Part shown: positions 49,930 through 59,460 of the stretch, in pieces
How the letters are laid out: the number at the start of each line of letters is the position of its first letter
How positions within the stretch are numbered: the first letter of the stretch is position 1
NCBI RefSeq assembly: GCF_049852125.1
Contig: NZ_CP187532.1
Span: forward strand, 2,790,001 to 2,854,000
Origin: Senimuribacter sp049852125
GTDB lineage: Bacteria; Bacillota; Clostridia; Peptostreptococcales; Anaerovoracaceae
Length of the DNA: 64,000 bases
Reading direction: 5' to 3'
The notes under the pieces: generated by a model
Told to the model about the DNA's origin: nothing
The model's input: only the letters and a program-made list of their open reading frames with translations
Databases searched by the model: none
Program-made: the position numbers and the translations under genes

Positions 49930-51960
49930 TTGGCAGAAAATTTACAGCATGAGGATTTTGGGGAAAAGATCGGAGGCGCGAAAAAAGACCTCTGGAAAGA
50001 CCGCGGCCTATATGTGGATGACCTGGGCGGCATGAATGAGCGGGAGGCAGAGAAATTCGTCAAGAAGGATAATGTCTGGAGGAAACCGGACTATCAGGCC
50101 ATGCTTGACGATGGCGTTCCCCTCGGTGTTGTCTACTTCATCAAAAAAGCGCGGGACAGCCTGGGGGCTTCTCCCCAGTACCGGTACAGTGACAAGACCC
50201 CGGAGCTTAAGCGTGCCAGACAGGAGGAATATATTGAGACCGTCCGGCAGCTACAGGCCGTGATTGAGGATGTGCGCACACTGGATGACGCCATGCAAGC
50301 CTATGACCGCTTTCTGATACAGAATGGATATGTGGAGCAGGTGCAGGGCTGGGCCAGCGGAACCCATTACCGCGCTACGAAGAAAGCTCTGGATAACCCG
50401 GTCATTACCAATAAGCTGGTGCAGACCTTACATATCCGCTCGGCTTCCCACTTTGACCGGGATTTTACGCAGAAGGCGCAGCAGGAACAGTTTGGCGTTT
50501 CCAAAGACCAGAAGGTGCCAAAGGGCTACGCGATCCACTTCAATGACGGAAAAAACACCTATTCCAGAAATAACGACTGGAAACCCGGCACTTATTATGT
50601 GACGAAGGGCTATTCCATTTTGCAGACAAACTTTGAATCCCGTGAGGCAGCCCTGAAATGGGTACAGGATTTTGCCCGGCAGCGGAGCAAAGGCGGGAAG
50701 GTCCGGTTTACCCCTCCGCAGCTTGCGCATGTGAGAAGGACCGGGCCGGACTACCGGAGCGGCCAGAAGATCACCGGGCAGCATTATCTTGATACTTTCG
50801 GCTTCCGGGGCGGCGAGTTTGGAAACTGGATGAACCAGAATGACCGGCAGGCGTCCCTGAACATGGGGTTTGAAGCACTGAAAGACCTGGCGGCTGCTTT
50901 ACAGATCAGCGACCAGGATATTGCCTTTGGTGGCACGCTTGCTATCGCTTTCGGTGCCAGAGGCAGCGGCAACGCCGCGGCCCATTATGAACCGCTCCGC
51001 AAGGTCATCAACCTTACGAAGATGCACGGTGCCGGTTCCCTGGCGCATGAATGGTGGCACGGCTTTGACGATTATCTGGGGGCAAAGATGGGCGCAAAAG
51101 GGATGCTCTCAGAGCAGCCCCGCCTTTACCCATTGTTTCAAAAGCTCGTTAATACCATGAAGTACAAACCGGAGACGCCGGAACAGGCGACAAAACGCAC
51201 CGAGGCACAGAATAGCCGGACAAAGAAAAACGCGGCAAGCTGGCTGGATTCGGCGGTGCTTGGCTCCTTGAAACGGCATGGGGATGAAAGAACACTGGAA
51301 CAGTATGCAGCATTAAAGGACGCATTTCTGTCCGGGGAAGTCGGTTCCGTGGATAAGATCAGCGCCTTAAAGAAATCCGTCAGCGGCCATGTGATCCCAA
51401 AAAGTGAGCGTGACCGTCTGGAAATGTTTGAGCGGATGCTTCACGGGATGCAGGAGCAGGAAACCCCGCAGATCGGGCGGACAGAGACCGACTACTACCG
51501 CAATTCTGTGCGGATGGGAAAGGAATGTGAAAAAGACGGCGGTTATTGGGACAGCAACACAGAAATGACAGCCAGGGCTTTTGCTTGTTATATCAAGGAT
51601 AAGCTGCCCTATGCCTCTGATTATCTGGCCGGTCATGCGGATTGCGCGGTGGCTCTTGTTATGAATAAATCCGGGGAAACAGAGGTTTTGAAAGCCTATC
51701 CCCAGGGTGAGGAACGCAGAGCGATCAACGCGGTGTTTGACGAGATCGTGGCGAATTTGAAATTACAGCACACCCTTACCCATGCGGAAACAACGCTGCC
51801 TCTTGCGGTGCAGGCTGTACCGTTGGCTGAAAATGAGCAAATTTCGATCTTTACGATGGAACGCCCTTCGGTGATCGGACAGCTTGCGGCGGCAAGGCCG
51901 GCAGAAAAAAGTACGCCGGCGCAGGCGGCTCCCAAGAAATCCCACGCGCCGGAAATTTAA
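49930..51960 (+). CDS. Large polyvalent protein with LPD1-like domain and HEWWH motif
   Basis: 676 residues starting at TTG 49930 with GGAGGTGAT upstream. The N-terminal part (1-140) carries VDDLGGMNEREAEKFVKKDN. The middle has an LPD1-like region (TFGFRGGEFGNWMNQNDRQA, IAFGGTLAIAFGARG) and SLAHEWWHGFDDYLGAK (about 370), the zinc metalloprotease-like motif typical of this class. The C-terminus is a basic, Ala-rich tail. Such proteins enter recipient cells with conjugated DNA and may counter host defences; substrate unknown. Confidence 0.75.
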   Translation: MAENLQHEDFGEKIGGAKKDLWKDRGLYVDDLGGMNEREAEKFVKKDNVWRKPDYQAMLDDGVPLGVVYFIKKARDSLGASPQYRYSDKTPELKRARQEEYIETVRQLQAVIEDVRTLDDAMQAYDRFLIQNGYVEQVQGWASGTHYRATKKALDNPVITNKLVQTLHIRSASHFDRDFTQKAQQEQFGVSKDQKVPKGYAIHFNDGKNTYSRNNDWKPGTYYVTKGYSILQTNFESREAALKWVQDFARQRSKGGKVRFTPPQLAHVRRTGPDYRSGQKITGQHYLDTFGFRGGEFGNWMNQNDRQASLNMGFEALKDLAAALQISDQDIAFGGTLAIAFGARGSGNAAAHYEPLRKVINLTKMHGAGSLAHEWWHGFDDYLGAKMGAKGMLSEQPRLYPLFQKLVNTMKYKPETPEQATKRTEAQNSRTKKNAASWLDSAVLGSLKRHGDERTLEQYAALKDAFLSGEVGSVDKISALKKSVSGHVIPKSERDRLEMFERMLHGMQEQETPQIGRTETDYYRNSVRMGKECEKDGGYWDSNTEMTARAFACYIKDKLPYASDYLAGHADCAVALVMNKSGETEVLKAYPQGEERRAINAVFDEIVANLKLQHTLTHAETTLPLAVQAVPLAENEQISIFTMERPSVIGQLAAARPAEKSTPAQAAPKKSHAPEI

Positions 51961-51972
51961 GGAGGTGAAACA

Positions 51973-52797
51973 TTGGAAGAAAACAAGGATTATGAGGTTT
52001 ATCGTTTCGACTATCTGACAGAAGGCAGCGAACTTAAGCTGGACCACAGCGTCTATTGCAAGGATGTGGATATTTCTTCTCTGATTACGCAGAGCGCGGA
52101 TGCACTGGAGGCATTGCGTCAGGACAGTATGGACGGCGAGCAGAAATCTCTTGCAATCGTGCAGGCGGCGGCAAAACAATGGGAACAGCAGGCGGCAGAG
52201 ACGCAGAAATTGAACCGTGCGCTGGAATATCTGCGGACCCCGGAGGTTGCGCATACCGGAAATGAATGGCGAAAAACCGGTAACTGGCGGGATGCCGAGG
52301 AAATCAGCAACCGTGTCTATAAGATGACTTGCAGCGTTTGGGAAGATACCAAATATGACCGGGAAACGAAACAAAGTGTTCCGGTTGCCTGGTATGTGAC
52401 CTGGGATGTGTATGTGAATTCCCCGAAGCAGGGATATGGCGAGAAAATTGCTGGGCAGAACCAGAAGCGTTACACCGACAAGGCCGCCGCTATGAAATAT
52501 CTGGAGGGGCGCAAGAAAGCCTACTCCCACCTGTTTACAGAAATCTCCCCGCAGATTCCGAAAGAATATGAACGCCACTTTACCGTCAATGGTGCCCTCC
52601 TTCCCGGTTATACCGTGGAGGGTCAGGAGCCGGTCAAGGCAGAGCACACCGCCGCCGAGGTTTCGGAGGGCGGTATTTCTTTGCCCGAAAAGACGGGAAA
52701 GCCTTCCGTGCTGGGGAAACTGGCGGCAGCAAAATCCCAGGAGAAAGCACCCGCTGCTCCTGCGGCAACAAAAAAGAAGGAGGATATGCAGTTATGA
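51973..52797 (+). CDS. Conserved conjugative-element protein, unknown
   Basis: 274 residues from TTG 51973 (AAGGAGGTG upstream). It has a helical region with KSLAIVQAAAKQWEQQAAET and a beta-rich region, NRVYKMTCSVWEDTKYDRET, AWYVTWDVYVNSP, ending in a Lys/Ala-rich tail. It overlaps the next gene by ATGA. The tail resembles that of the preceding LPD1 protein (GKLAAAK... APAAP), as if a shared secretion or linker signal. Function unknown. Confidence 0.55.
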   Translation: MEENKDYEVYRFDYLTEGSELKLDHSVYCKDVDISSLITQSADALEALRQDSMDGEQKSLAIVQAAAKQWEQQAAETQKLNRALEYLRTPEVAHTGNEWRKTGNWRDAEEISNRVYKMTCSVWEDTKYDRETKQSVPVAWYVTWDVYVNSPKQGYGEKIAGQNQKRYTDKAAAMKYLEGRKKAYSHLFTEISPQIPKEYERHFTVNGALLPGYTVEGQEPVKAEHTAAEVSEGGISLPEKTGKPSVLGKLAAAKSQEKAPAAPAATKKKEDMQL

Positions 52798-53906
52798 ACG
52801 TGTTAATGGTGGAGCCTGGAAAAGTCCCCTATGCGGTGGATATTGGCGAAGGTCTGGAGGCATTGCAGGCCGCTGTCGGCGGGGACATTCAGGCTGTTTA
52901 CCCTTACGATGACCCGGTTGCCCTGATCTGTAACGAAGAAGGCAAATATGTGGGGCTTCCCCTGAACCGTGCTCTCCGTGATGATGAGGGCAATATCTAT
53001 GACATTATTGCAGGGAATTTCTTTCTCTGTGGACTTGGTGAAGAAAATTTCGCTGACCTTCCCGCAGACCTTATGGAGAAATACCGGCAGCAGTTTGAGC
53101 ACCCGGAGCAGTTTGTCCGCATTGCCGGGAAAATCCTGGCGGTCAGGCAGCCGGTCCCTTCCTCTGAAGAACAGGAGGCACAGCGGGCGCAAATGGCCGC
53201 ACAGGAGGCGCAGCGGGAAGAAATGCGGCTGGACGATTCCACGGACCTGGCCTTTGACCTGGATGTGTTCCTGCGGCAGTACAGTGGCGCTTATGCGGAT
53301 ATGCACCCCGATTTCTATGAGGAAAAAGAGCGCATGGCGGACGAACTCCTTTCCGGGCAGACCGGAAAGATACGCATGAGGATGGCAACCGTCATTCAGG
53401 AGGAATATCTGGACGGCGAGGCCGGGTCGCTGCTGGATCGCATTGCCGCCTATGAAAAGGAATACGGGATCAGCGCCTACTCCATTTACCAGCTTGATTT
53501 ATCGGACAGCACCGACGACCTGCGCTTTATGTCTCTTGGCTGGCTGGAAAAGAAAGGGCTCCCGGTTGACAGGGATAATTACCAAATGGTCTATGCGGCA
53601 GAACTTTCGCCCGGCGAAACACTGGAAGATATTTATACCCGCTTTAACATCGACCACCCGGAGGATTTTAAGGGCCATTCCCTTTCTGTCTCTGATGTGG
53701 TAGTGCTCCACGAAAAGGGCAGCGACACCGCCTACTATGTAGACAGCATTGGATTTAAGGAGCTGCCAAATTTCTTTGGCGGCACCCGGCAGCCGGAGGC
53801 AAAGCGGGATGTGTCGCTGCGGGAGCAGCTTGACGACGCAAAGAAACAGGCGGCAAAAGCGGAACCTAAGACGCCGGAGAAAAAGAAAGAACCGGAAAGG
53901 AGCTGA
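52794..53906 (+). CDS. DUF3846 plus YodL/DUF4316-like protein
   Basis: 370 residues. Residues 1-110 fit DUF3846 (VEPGKVPYAVDIGEGLEALQ, AVYPYDDPVALICNEEGKYV, GLPLNRALRDDEGNIYDIIA). A second domain (about 200-330) has the pattern of YodL-type domains: YSIYQLDLSDSTDDLRFMSL, TLEDIYTRFNIDHPEDFKGH, SLSVSDVVVLHEKGSDTAYY, VDSIGFKELP. The C-terminus is a charged helix. These domains are common in Clostridia mobile elements and anti-restriction regions; activity is unknown. It is translationally coupled to the gene before. Confidence 0.75.
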   Translation: MNVLMVEPGKVPYAVDIGEGLEALQAAVGGDIQAVYPYDDPVALICNEEGKYVGLPLNRALRDDEGNIYDIIAGNFFLCGLGEENFADLPADLMEKYRQQFEHPEQFVRIAGKILAVRQPVPSSEEQEAQRAQMAAQEAQREEMRLDDSTDLAFDLDVFLRQYSGAYADMHPDFYEEKERMADELLSGQTGKIRMRMATVIQEEYLDGEAGSLLDRIAAYEKEYGISAYSIYQLDLSDSTDDLRFMSLGWLEKKGLPVDRDNYQMVYAAELSPGETLEDIYTRFNIDHPEDFKGHSLSVSDVVVLHEKGSDTAYYVDSIGFKELPNFFGGTRQPEAKRDVSLREQLDDAKKQAAKAEPKTPEKKKEPERS

Positions 53907-53912
53907 TGGCTT

Positions 53913-54713
53913 ATGCTGATGGCAGAACAGGAACCCTATGCCTTAATGGTGCAGCCGGACGATATGCTGATTAGTCCCCGTGAGGTGGGTGATAACTTCG
54001 GGACAATGGTATGCTTCCACTCCCGCTATGCTCTGGGCGATCACCACAACTATGTTGACAAGGACGATTTTCTGCGGGAAATGTACTTAAACACCGTTGG
54101 CAACAATGAGCGCGGCATGGAACGCTATGAGCGCATGGTAAACATGGTCTGGAGCCGGAAAATGACCGACGACCACCCCGATCCCCGCGCCGTGGATGAT
54201 GCCATGCTCCGGGTGATCTCTGAAAAATACATTGTGATGCCCCTGTACCTTCTGGATCACAGCGGCCTTGCCATGCAGACGACCAGCTTTCACGATCCCT
54301 GGGACAGCGGGCAGGTAGGCTGGGTGTATGTTTCCAAAGAGGATGCGCTGAAAGAATTCGGCGGGGAGAAAATGACCGGCTCCCTCCGAAAGAAAGCCGA
54401 GGATTTGCTGCGGGGCGAGGTTGCCGAGTATGACGCCTATCTCCGGGGTGAGTGCTATGGTTTTGAGCTGTATAAAAACGGTGAGCTTTCGGATAGCTGC
54501 TGGGGATTCATCGGCAGTCTGGAAGATGCCTGTAAAGCAATGGCGGATTATCTGCCGGACGAGTGCAAAGGCATGACGGAGCACCTTTCGGAAGTGAAAG
54601 AACCGGCTTCCATGATTAAGACGCTCCTTCGGCACGCCCGTATTCAGATCGAACAGGCGGCGAAGGCCCATGAACACGCCCCGCGCCAGCAGGTGCTAAG
54701 CGAGGCACGGTAA
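53913..54713 (+). CDS. Conserved conjugative-element protein, ArdA-like context
   Basis: 266 residues from ATG 53913 (GGAAAGGAG upstream). Sequence includes EVGDNFGTMVCFHSRYALGD, MPLYLLDHSGLAMQTTSFHD, GQVGWVYVSKEDALKEFGGE, and YDAYLRGECYGFELYKNGEL. This type is widespread in phages and conjugative elements of Firmicutes. No enzymatic motif is seen. The acidic composition and neighbourhood would suit a DNA-mimic anti-restriction role, but that is a guess. Confidence 0.55.
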   Translation: MLMAEQEPYALMVQPDDMLISPREVGDNFGTMVCFHSRYALGDHHNYVDKDDFLREMYLNTVGNNERGMERYERMVNMVWSRKMTDDHPDPRAVDDAMLRVISEKYIVMPLYLLDHSGLAMQTTSFHDPWDSGQVGWVYVSKEDALKEFGGEKMTGSLRKKAEDLLRGEVAEYDAYLRGECYGFELYKNGELSDSCWGFIGSLEDACKAMADYLPDECKGMTEHLSEVKEPASMIKTLLRHARIQIEQAAKAHEHAPRQQVLSEAR

Positions 54714-54743
54714 TGAACAGACTACATTTTTCCAGGAAGGAGG

Positions 54744-55220
54744 ATGCAGGTGCAGGAAGATATTGAACAAAGAACCATGTCGGTCACGGTCCAGGCAGCA
54801 AAGCTGTCCGGGCGGGTGCTGAAAGCGGCCATTGCCGTAGCGCTTCAAAAGATGGAGCAGAACCGCAACACCCCGAAAGTTGGCCGTAACAGCATGAAGC
54901 GGCTGACCGCCAGGGACCCCGGCGCCAATACCATTGAAGTGACCGGGCGTATTCGCTCTTTTGAACGGATCGCCAAAAAGCATGAGGTCCGTTATCACAT
55001 TGAAAAGGACCCAGGCACAGACCCGCCCAAATGGACGGTGTATTTCAAAGCGAACCAGGCGGATGCCCTGACCGCGGCGTTTAAGGAGTATACAAGAAAA
55101 GACCTTGCCCGCAGCACCAGGCCGTCGCTGCTTTCCCAGCTTGCCAAATTCAAAGAGCTGGCACAGGCGCTTGGCCGTGACAAGGTAAAGAATAAGGAGC
55201 ATGGAGGGCCGGAGCGTTGA
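54744..55220 (+). CDS. pcfB: PcfB/DUF3801 conjugation accessory protein
   Basis: 158 residues. N-terminal helix VQAAKLSGRVLKAAIAVALQ, basic middle (GRNSMKRLTARDPGANTIEV, FERIAKKHEVRYHIEKDPGT), and FKEYTRKDLARSTRPSLLSQ near the end, all typical of PcfB (DUF3801). PcfB helps the relaxosome dock on the VirD4-type coupling protein, whose gene starts 4 bases before this one ends. ATG after AAGGAGGATGCAGGTG. Confidence 0.8.
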   Translation: MQVQEDIEQRTMSVTVQAAKLSGRVLKAAIAVALQKMEQNRNTPKVGRNSMKRLTARDPGANTIEVTGRIRSFERIAKKHEVRYHIEKDPGTDPPKWTVYFKANQADALTAAFKEYTRKDLARSTRPSLLSQLAKFKELAQALGRDKVKNKEHGGPER

Positions 55221-57064
55221 AGATAGATACCGACACCCTGAAAAAACAGGTGATCCTCCACCTGCCTTACTTTCTGTTCCTTTTGGTATTCGCGAAGCTG
55301 GGCCAGGCGGTGCGGCTGGCTCCCGGAGCGGATGCTTCACAAAAGCTGCTGGGGTTAAGTGAAGGCTTCACTTATGCCTTTCAGACCATGTGGCCCGGTG
55401 CGGCACTGGACTGGCTGGTGGGTCTCTGCGGTGCGGCCATTGTGCGGCTGGCGGTATATCTCAAAGGAAAGGACGCAAAAAAGTACCGCAAAAACGTGGA
55501 ATACGGTTCTGCCCGCTGGGGCAGCAAAACGGATATTGCACCGTTTATGGACCCAAAGCCAGAAAACAACATCATTCTGACGCAGACCGAGGGGCTTATG
55601 ATGTCCGGCAGGCCAAAAAATCCGGCCAATGCCCGGAATAAAAATGTGATGGTGGTAGGTGGTTCCGGCTCCGGCAAAACAAGATTTTTTATCAAGCCCA
55701 ATCTCATGCAGATGCACAGCTCCTATGTCGTTACCGACCCAAAGGGCACAGTCTTAATTGAGGTTGGAAAGCTGTTAAGCCGAGGTACGCCGAAGCTGGA
55801 TAAGGACGGAAAGCCGGTTCGGGGCAAAAATGGGAAGATTGTGTATGAGCCTTATAAAATCAAGGTATTCAACACCATCAATTTTTCAAAGAGTATGCAC
55901 TATAACCCTTTTGCGTACATTCATAATGAAAAAGACATCCTGAAACTGGTAACGGTGCTGATTGCAAATACCAAAGGGGAAGGAAAATCGGGAGACGACT
56001 TCTGGGTCAAGGCCGAAACGCTGCTTTATACGGCGCTGATCGGCTACATCTATTATGAAGCTCCCTCCAATGAGCAGAATTTTTCCACGCTGGTAGAAAT
56101 GATAAACGCTATGGAGGTTCGGGAGGATGACGAAACTTTCAAGAATGCGGTTGACCTGCTCTTTGATGCTCTGGAACAGAAGGACCCGGACCACTTCGCT
56201 CTCCGGCAGTATAAAAAATATAAGCTGGCGGCGGGCAAGACGGCTAAGTCGATCTTAATTAGCTGCGGCGCCAGACTTGCCCCCTTCGACATCAAGGAAG
56301 TCCGGGAGATCACCATGTATGACGAGTTGGAGCTTGACCTGGTGGGCGACAGGAAAACGGCGCTGTTCTTTATCATCAGTGATACGGATGCGACCTTTAA
56401 TTTTCTTGTCAGTATGGCTTATACCCAATTATTTAACCTGCTCTGTGAGCGGGCGGATGATAAGTTCGGCGGCAGACTCCCGATCCATGTGCGGTGCCTG
56501 ATCGACGAGGCGGCCAATATCGGCCAAATCCCGAACCTGGAAAAGCTGATGGCAACGATCCGTTCAAGAGAAATTTCCGCCTGCCTGGTATTGCAGGCAC
56601 AGAGCCAGCTCAAAGCACTTTACAAGGACAACATGGACACAATCATTGGGAACTGTGATTCTTCTCTTTTTTTAGGCGGTAAGGAGGAAACCACCTTGAA
56701 AAGCTGGAACTCCCTGCTGGGGAAAGAGACCATTGATATGTATAACACCAGCGTTACGAAGGGTACCCAGGAATCCCACGGGCAGAACTTCCAAAAGCTG
56801 GGGAAAGATTTAATGTCCGTTGACGAGCTTGCGGTGATGGATGGCGGCAAATGCCTCCTGCAGATCAGGGGCGTGCGTCCCTTCCTGTCCCGGAAGTACG
56901 ATATTACCAAACACCCGAATTACAAATATCTTTCGGATTTTGACGAAAAGAACGCCTTTGACATAGAGAAATACCTGTCTACAAGGCTGCCTGTATGTCC
57001 CGGAGAGCTGTACCCCAACTATGAGATTACGCCGGAAGAACTGGCAGCACAGACAACCGCGTAA
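55217..57064 (+). CDS. virD4: VirD4-like coupling protein (CD1115 type)
   Basis: 615 residues starting at TTG 55217. Two N-terminal membrane helices (LPYFLFLLVFAKLGQAVRLA, LDWLVGLCGAAIVRLAVYLK), Walker A GGSGSGKTRF (about 150) and Walker B-like VRCLIDEAANIGQIPNLEKL (about 430). This is the ATPase that brings the relaxase-DNA complex to the transfer channel. Start overlaps PcfB, so both are made together. Length agrees with CD1115-type proteins of Tn1549-like elements. It looks intact. Confidence 0.9.
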   Translation: MKIDTDTLKKQVILHLPYFLFLLVFAKLGQAVRLAPGADASQKLLGLSEGFTYAFQTMWPGAALDWLVGLCGAAIVRLAVYLKGKDAKKYRKNVEYGSARWGSKTDIAPFMDPKPENNIILTQTEGLMMSGRPKNPANARNKNVMVVGGSGSGKTRFFIKPNLMQMHSSYVVTDPKGTVLIEVGKLLSRGTPKLDKDGKPVRGKNGKIVYEPYKIKVFNTINFSKSMHYNPFAYIHNEKDILKLVTVLIANTKGEGKSGDDFWVKAETLLYTALIGYIYYEAPSNEQNFSTLVEMINAMEVREDDETFKNAVDLLFDALEQKDPDHFALRQYKKYKLAAGKTAKSILISCGARLAPFDIKEVREITMYDELELDLVGDRKTALFFIISDTDATFNFLVSMAYTQLFNLLCERADDKFGGRLPIHVRCLIDEAANIGQIPNLEKLMATIRSREISACLVLQAQSQLKALYKDNMDTIIGNCDSSLFLGGKEETTLKSWNSLLGKETIDMYNTSVTKGTQESHGQNFQKLGKDLMSVDELAVMDGGKCLLQIRGVRPFLSRKYDITKHPNYKYLSDFDEKNAFDIEKYLSTRLPVCPGELYPNYEITPEELAAQTTA

Positions 57065-57189
57065 AATTCCGCTGTATTATTTCCTTATTATATGGTGGGC
57101 TTTTATATACCCTTTGGAAAGGAGGTGCCTATTGCGGATTCGCGATTCTCCCTGACAACTGAATATTCCCCGCAGGTCTTACCCTGCCC

Positions 57190-57250
57190 CTTATGCCGCC
57201 GTCATGTTTTGTAGGTTTTCTATTTAAGCATGGCGGCGGATTTTTTCGTT
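57190..57250 (+). terminator. Hairpin before Maff2 gene
   Basis: CCGCCGTCATG and CATGGCGGCGG arms followed by ATTTTTT. It can end most transcripts after the coupling protein or act as an attenuator. A seven-codon frame from a TTG after GGAAAGGAGGTG precedes it. Confidence 0.65.
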
Positions 57251-57307
57251 TCAGGCCCAATGCGGCCATAACAATAAATTTTATAAATATTAAGGAGGAC
57301 TAATTTT

Positions 57308-57523
57308 ATGGCATTTTTCGCAAGTGCGATTGACACTTTGAAAATTCTCGTGATTGCTCTGGGCGCGGGTCTCGGCGCATGGGGTGTCATCAACCTTCTG
57401 GAAGGATATGGAAATGACAATCCTGGGGCAAAATCACAGGGAATGAAACAGCTTATGGCGGGCGGCGGTATCGCCCTGGTGGGTGCCACGCTGATTCCGC
57501 TCCTGTCCGGCCTGTTCGGTTAA
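57308..57523 (+). CDS. Maff2-family membrane protein (VirB2-like)
   Basis: 71 residues with two hydrophobic helices (IDTLKILVIALGAGLGAWGV, LMAGGGIALVGATLIPLLSG) and a Gly-rich turn, the Maff2 pattern. Its size and place before the VirB6-like gene suit a pilin- or channel-like subunit of the type IV secretion system. ATG after AAGGAGGAC. It looks intact and probably highly expressed. Confidence 0.85.
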   Translation: MAFFASAIDTLKILVIALGAGLGAWGVINLLEGYGNDNPGAKSQGMKQLMAGGGIALVGATLIPLLSGLFG

Positions 57524-57529
57524 TAGCCG

Positions 57530-58393
57530 ATGGGCAGTCTGTTTGACTGGATAACAGACTGGATCAAAGAGGGCCTGATCGAAGCAATCACCGGGCAGTA
57601 CACCAGTATTTTTGAATCGGTAAACAATCAGGTTGCGGATGTGGCCGGGCAGGTCGGACAGACCCCGCAGGGCTGGAATGGCGGCGTGTTCAGTATGATC
57701 CAGAATCTTTCTGAAACCGTTGTCATTCCCATTGCGGGCATTATTCTGACCTTTGTGCTGGTATATGAGCTGATTCAGATGATTTTGGAGAAGAACAACA
57801 TGCACGATTTTGATACGTTCAACATCTTCAAGTGGATTTTCAAGACCTTTGTAGCCACCTACCTGCTCACCAACTGCTTTACGATTGTCATGGCGGTGTT
57901 TGATGTCGCCCAACATGTGGTATCGCAGAGCGCCGGCGTAATAAACGGAAATCTGGATGTCACAGCGGCTTTGGCTGACCTGGAAACGCAGCTTGAAGCA
58001 ATGGGGATGTGGGAGCTGATTGGTCTGTGGCTGGAAACCAATATCATCAACCTGTGCATGTGGGTACTGTCCATCGTGATCTTCGTCATTGTGTATGGCC
58101 GTATGATTGAGATATATCTTACGGTCAGTCTGGCACCCATACCGTTTTCCACAATGGCAAACCGTGAATGGGGACAGATGGGGACGAACTACCTTCGTTC
58201 CCTGTTTGCTCTGGGATTTCAGGGGTTCTTAATCCTGGTATGCGTCGCAATCTACGCGGTGCTGGTCCAGTCAATCCCCTCATCCGGCGATATTCACGGT
58301 GCGATCTGGGGCACGGCGGGATATACCGTCCTGCTGGCCTTCGCCCTCTTTAAGACGGGCTCGTTATCAAAAAGTATTTTTAACTCGCATTAG
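57530..58393 (+). CDS. virB6: VirB6/TrbL-like channel protein (CD1112 type)
   Basis: 287 residues with about six hydrophobic helices (VVIPIAGIILTFVLVYELIQ, FVATYLLTNCFTIVMAVFDV, INLCMWVLSIVIFVIVYGRM, GFQGFLILVCVAIYAVLVQS). This layout is typical of VirB6/TrbL channel proteins. It starts 6 bases after Maff2 stops, in one transcript. SLAPIPFSTMANREWGQMG is conserved in this family. Likely functional. Confidence 0.85.
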   Translation: MGSLFDWITDWIKEGLIEAITGQYTSIFESVNNQVADVAGQVGQTPQGWNGGVFSMIQNLSETVVIPIAGIILTFVLVYELIQMILEKNNMHDFDTFNIFKWIFKTFVATYLLTNCFTIVMAVFDVAQHVVSQSAGVINGNLDVTAALADLETQLEAMGMWELIGLWLETNIINLCMWVLSIVIFVIVYGRMIEIYLTVSLAPIPFSTMANREWGQMGTNYLRSLFALGFQGFLILVCVAIYAVLVQSIPSSGDIHGAIWGTAGYTVLLAFALFKTGSLSKSIFNSH

Positions 58394-58432
58394 CGGGTAA
58401 CAACTACATTTTAACAAGGAGGAACTTTCATT

Positions 58433-58876
58433 ATGAGTAAAACCAACACTGAACCCATGCAGCCGGAAACTCAGGTGTCCGAAGGCTTGAAGCTGGATGT
58501 AACCGTGCGCCCGATTGCCCCGATGGGGAACCTCTTGGCCTTTGCCAACGTGACGATTGGCGACTGCTTCAAGATCGACGGCTTCCGTATCTGCTCCGGC
58601 GAAAACGGTCTGTATGTCAACATGCCTTCCACTCAGGATAAGCAGGGAAAATGGAGGGATGTCTGCTGGCCGGTGACGGCGGATTTCCGCAGGCAGCTCA
58701 ACGATGCCCTGATTGAAGGGTACGGCCAGGCGATTGAAAATTTGCAGGCTACCCTTGAAGCGACCAGGGGCGCGGCGGAAAAGCCTTCCCTGACCGGTGC
58801 CCTGAAAGAAAATACCGGGAAAGTCAAGACGCAGCCGGCAAAGCCCGCACCTGCCAAGAGTGAGCAGGTCCGCTGA
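58433..58876 (+). CDS. spoVG: SpoVG-like protein in conjugation operon
   Basis: 147 residues. Residues 20-100 are a SpoVG domain (KLDVTVRPIAPMGNLLAFAN, VTIGDCFKIDGFRICSG, NMPSTQDKQGKWRDVCWPVT) with a Lys/Ala-rich tail. SpoVG is a small nucleic-acid-binding protein; homologues are common cargo of conjugative elements and may regulate transfer or host genes. The stop overlaps the methyltransferase start by one base. Confidence 0.85.
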   Translation: MSKTNTEPMQPETQVSEGLKLDVTVRPIAPMGNLLAFANVTIGDCFKIDGFRICSGENGLYVNMPSTQDKQGKWRDVCWPVTADFRRQLNDALIEGYGQAIENLQATLEATRGAAEKPSLTGALKENTGKVKTQPAKPAPAKSEQVR

Positions 58877-59430
58877 TGCCGGAGGCCGGAAAATATGGCA
58901 TTGTGTACGCGGACCCGCCTTGGCGCTATGACATGAAGCGCGGCAAAGGCGTGGCGGAAAACCATTACCCCACTATGAGCATTGAAGAAATATGCGCACT
59001 GCCGGTTGCAGACCTTGCGGCCAAAGACAGTGCGCTTTTTCTATGGGCCACCTTCCCGCAGCTCAATGAGGCGTTCCGGGTGATTGAGGCATGGGGCTTC
59101 CAGTATAAGACCCTGGCGTTTCTGTGGCTGAAGCAGAACCGGAAAGCCGATAGCTGGTTTTATGGGATGGGTTTCTGGACCCGCTCTAACGCGGAGGTGT
59201 GCCTGCTGGCAACGCGCGGGCACCCGAAACGCCAGTGCGCGGGAATCCATCAGTTTGTGGTCTCACGCATTGAGCAGCACAGCAAGAAGCCCGATGAAGT
59301 GCGGGACAAGATCGTAAAACTCATGGGCGATCAGCCCAGGGTGGAGCTTTTTGCCAGGCAGCAGACGCCCGGCTGGGATGTGTGGGGCAATGAAGTGGAT
59401 TGCAGTATCACGATGCCGCAGCGTGTATAA
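58876..59430 (+). CDS. MT-A70 family adenine methyltransferase
   Basis: 184 residues. IVYADPPWRYDMKR holds the catalytic DPPW; LFLWATFPQLNEAFRVIEAW and FWTRSNAEVCLLATRG are family features. MT-A70-type enzymes methylate adenine in DNA (or RNA). In a conjugative element it may mark the element's DNA against host restriction. It lies between SpoVG and PrgI genes and appears intact. Confidence 0.85.
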   Translation: MPEAGKYGIVYADPPWRYDMKRGKGVAENHYPTMSIEEICALPVADLAAKDSALFLWATFPQLNEAFRVIEAWGFQYKTLAFLWLKQNRKADSWFYGMGFWTRSNAEVCLLATRGHPKRQCAGIHQFVVSRIEQHSKKPDEVRDKIVKLMGDQPRVELFARQQTPGWDVWGNEVDCSITMPQRV

Positions 59431-59460
59431 GACATTCTGTAGATCGGAGGTGACAATGAA

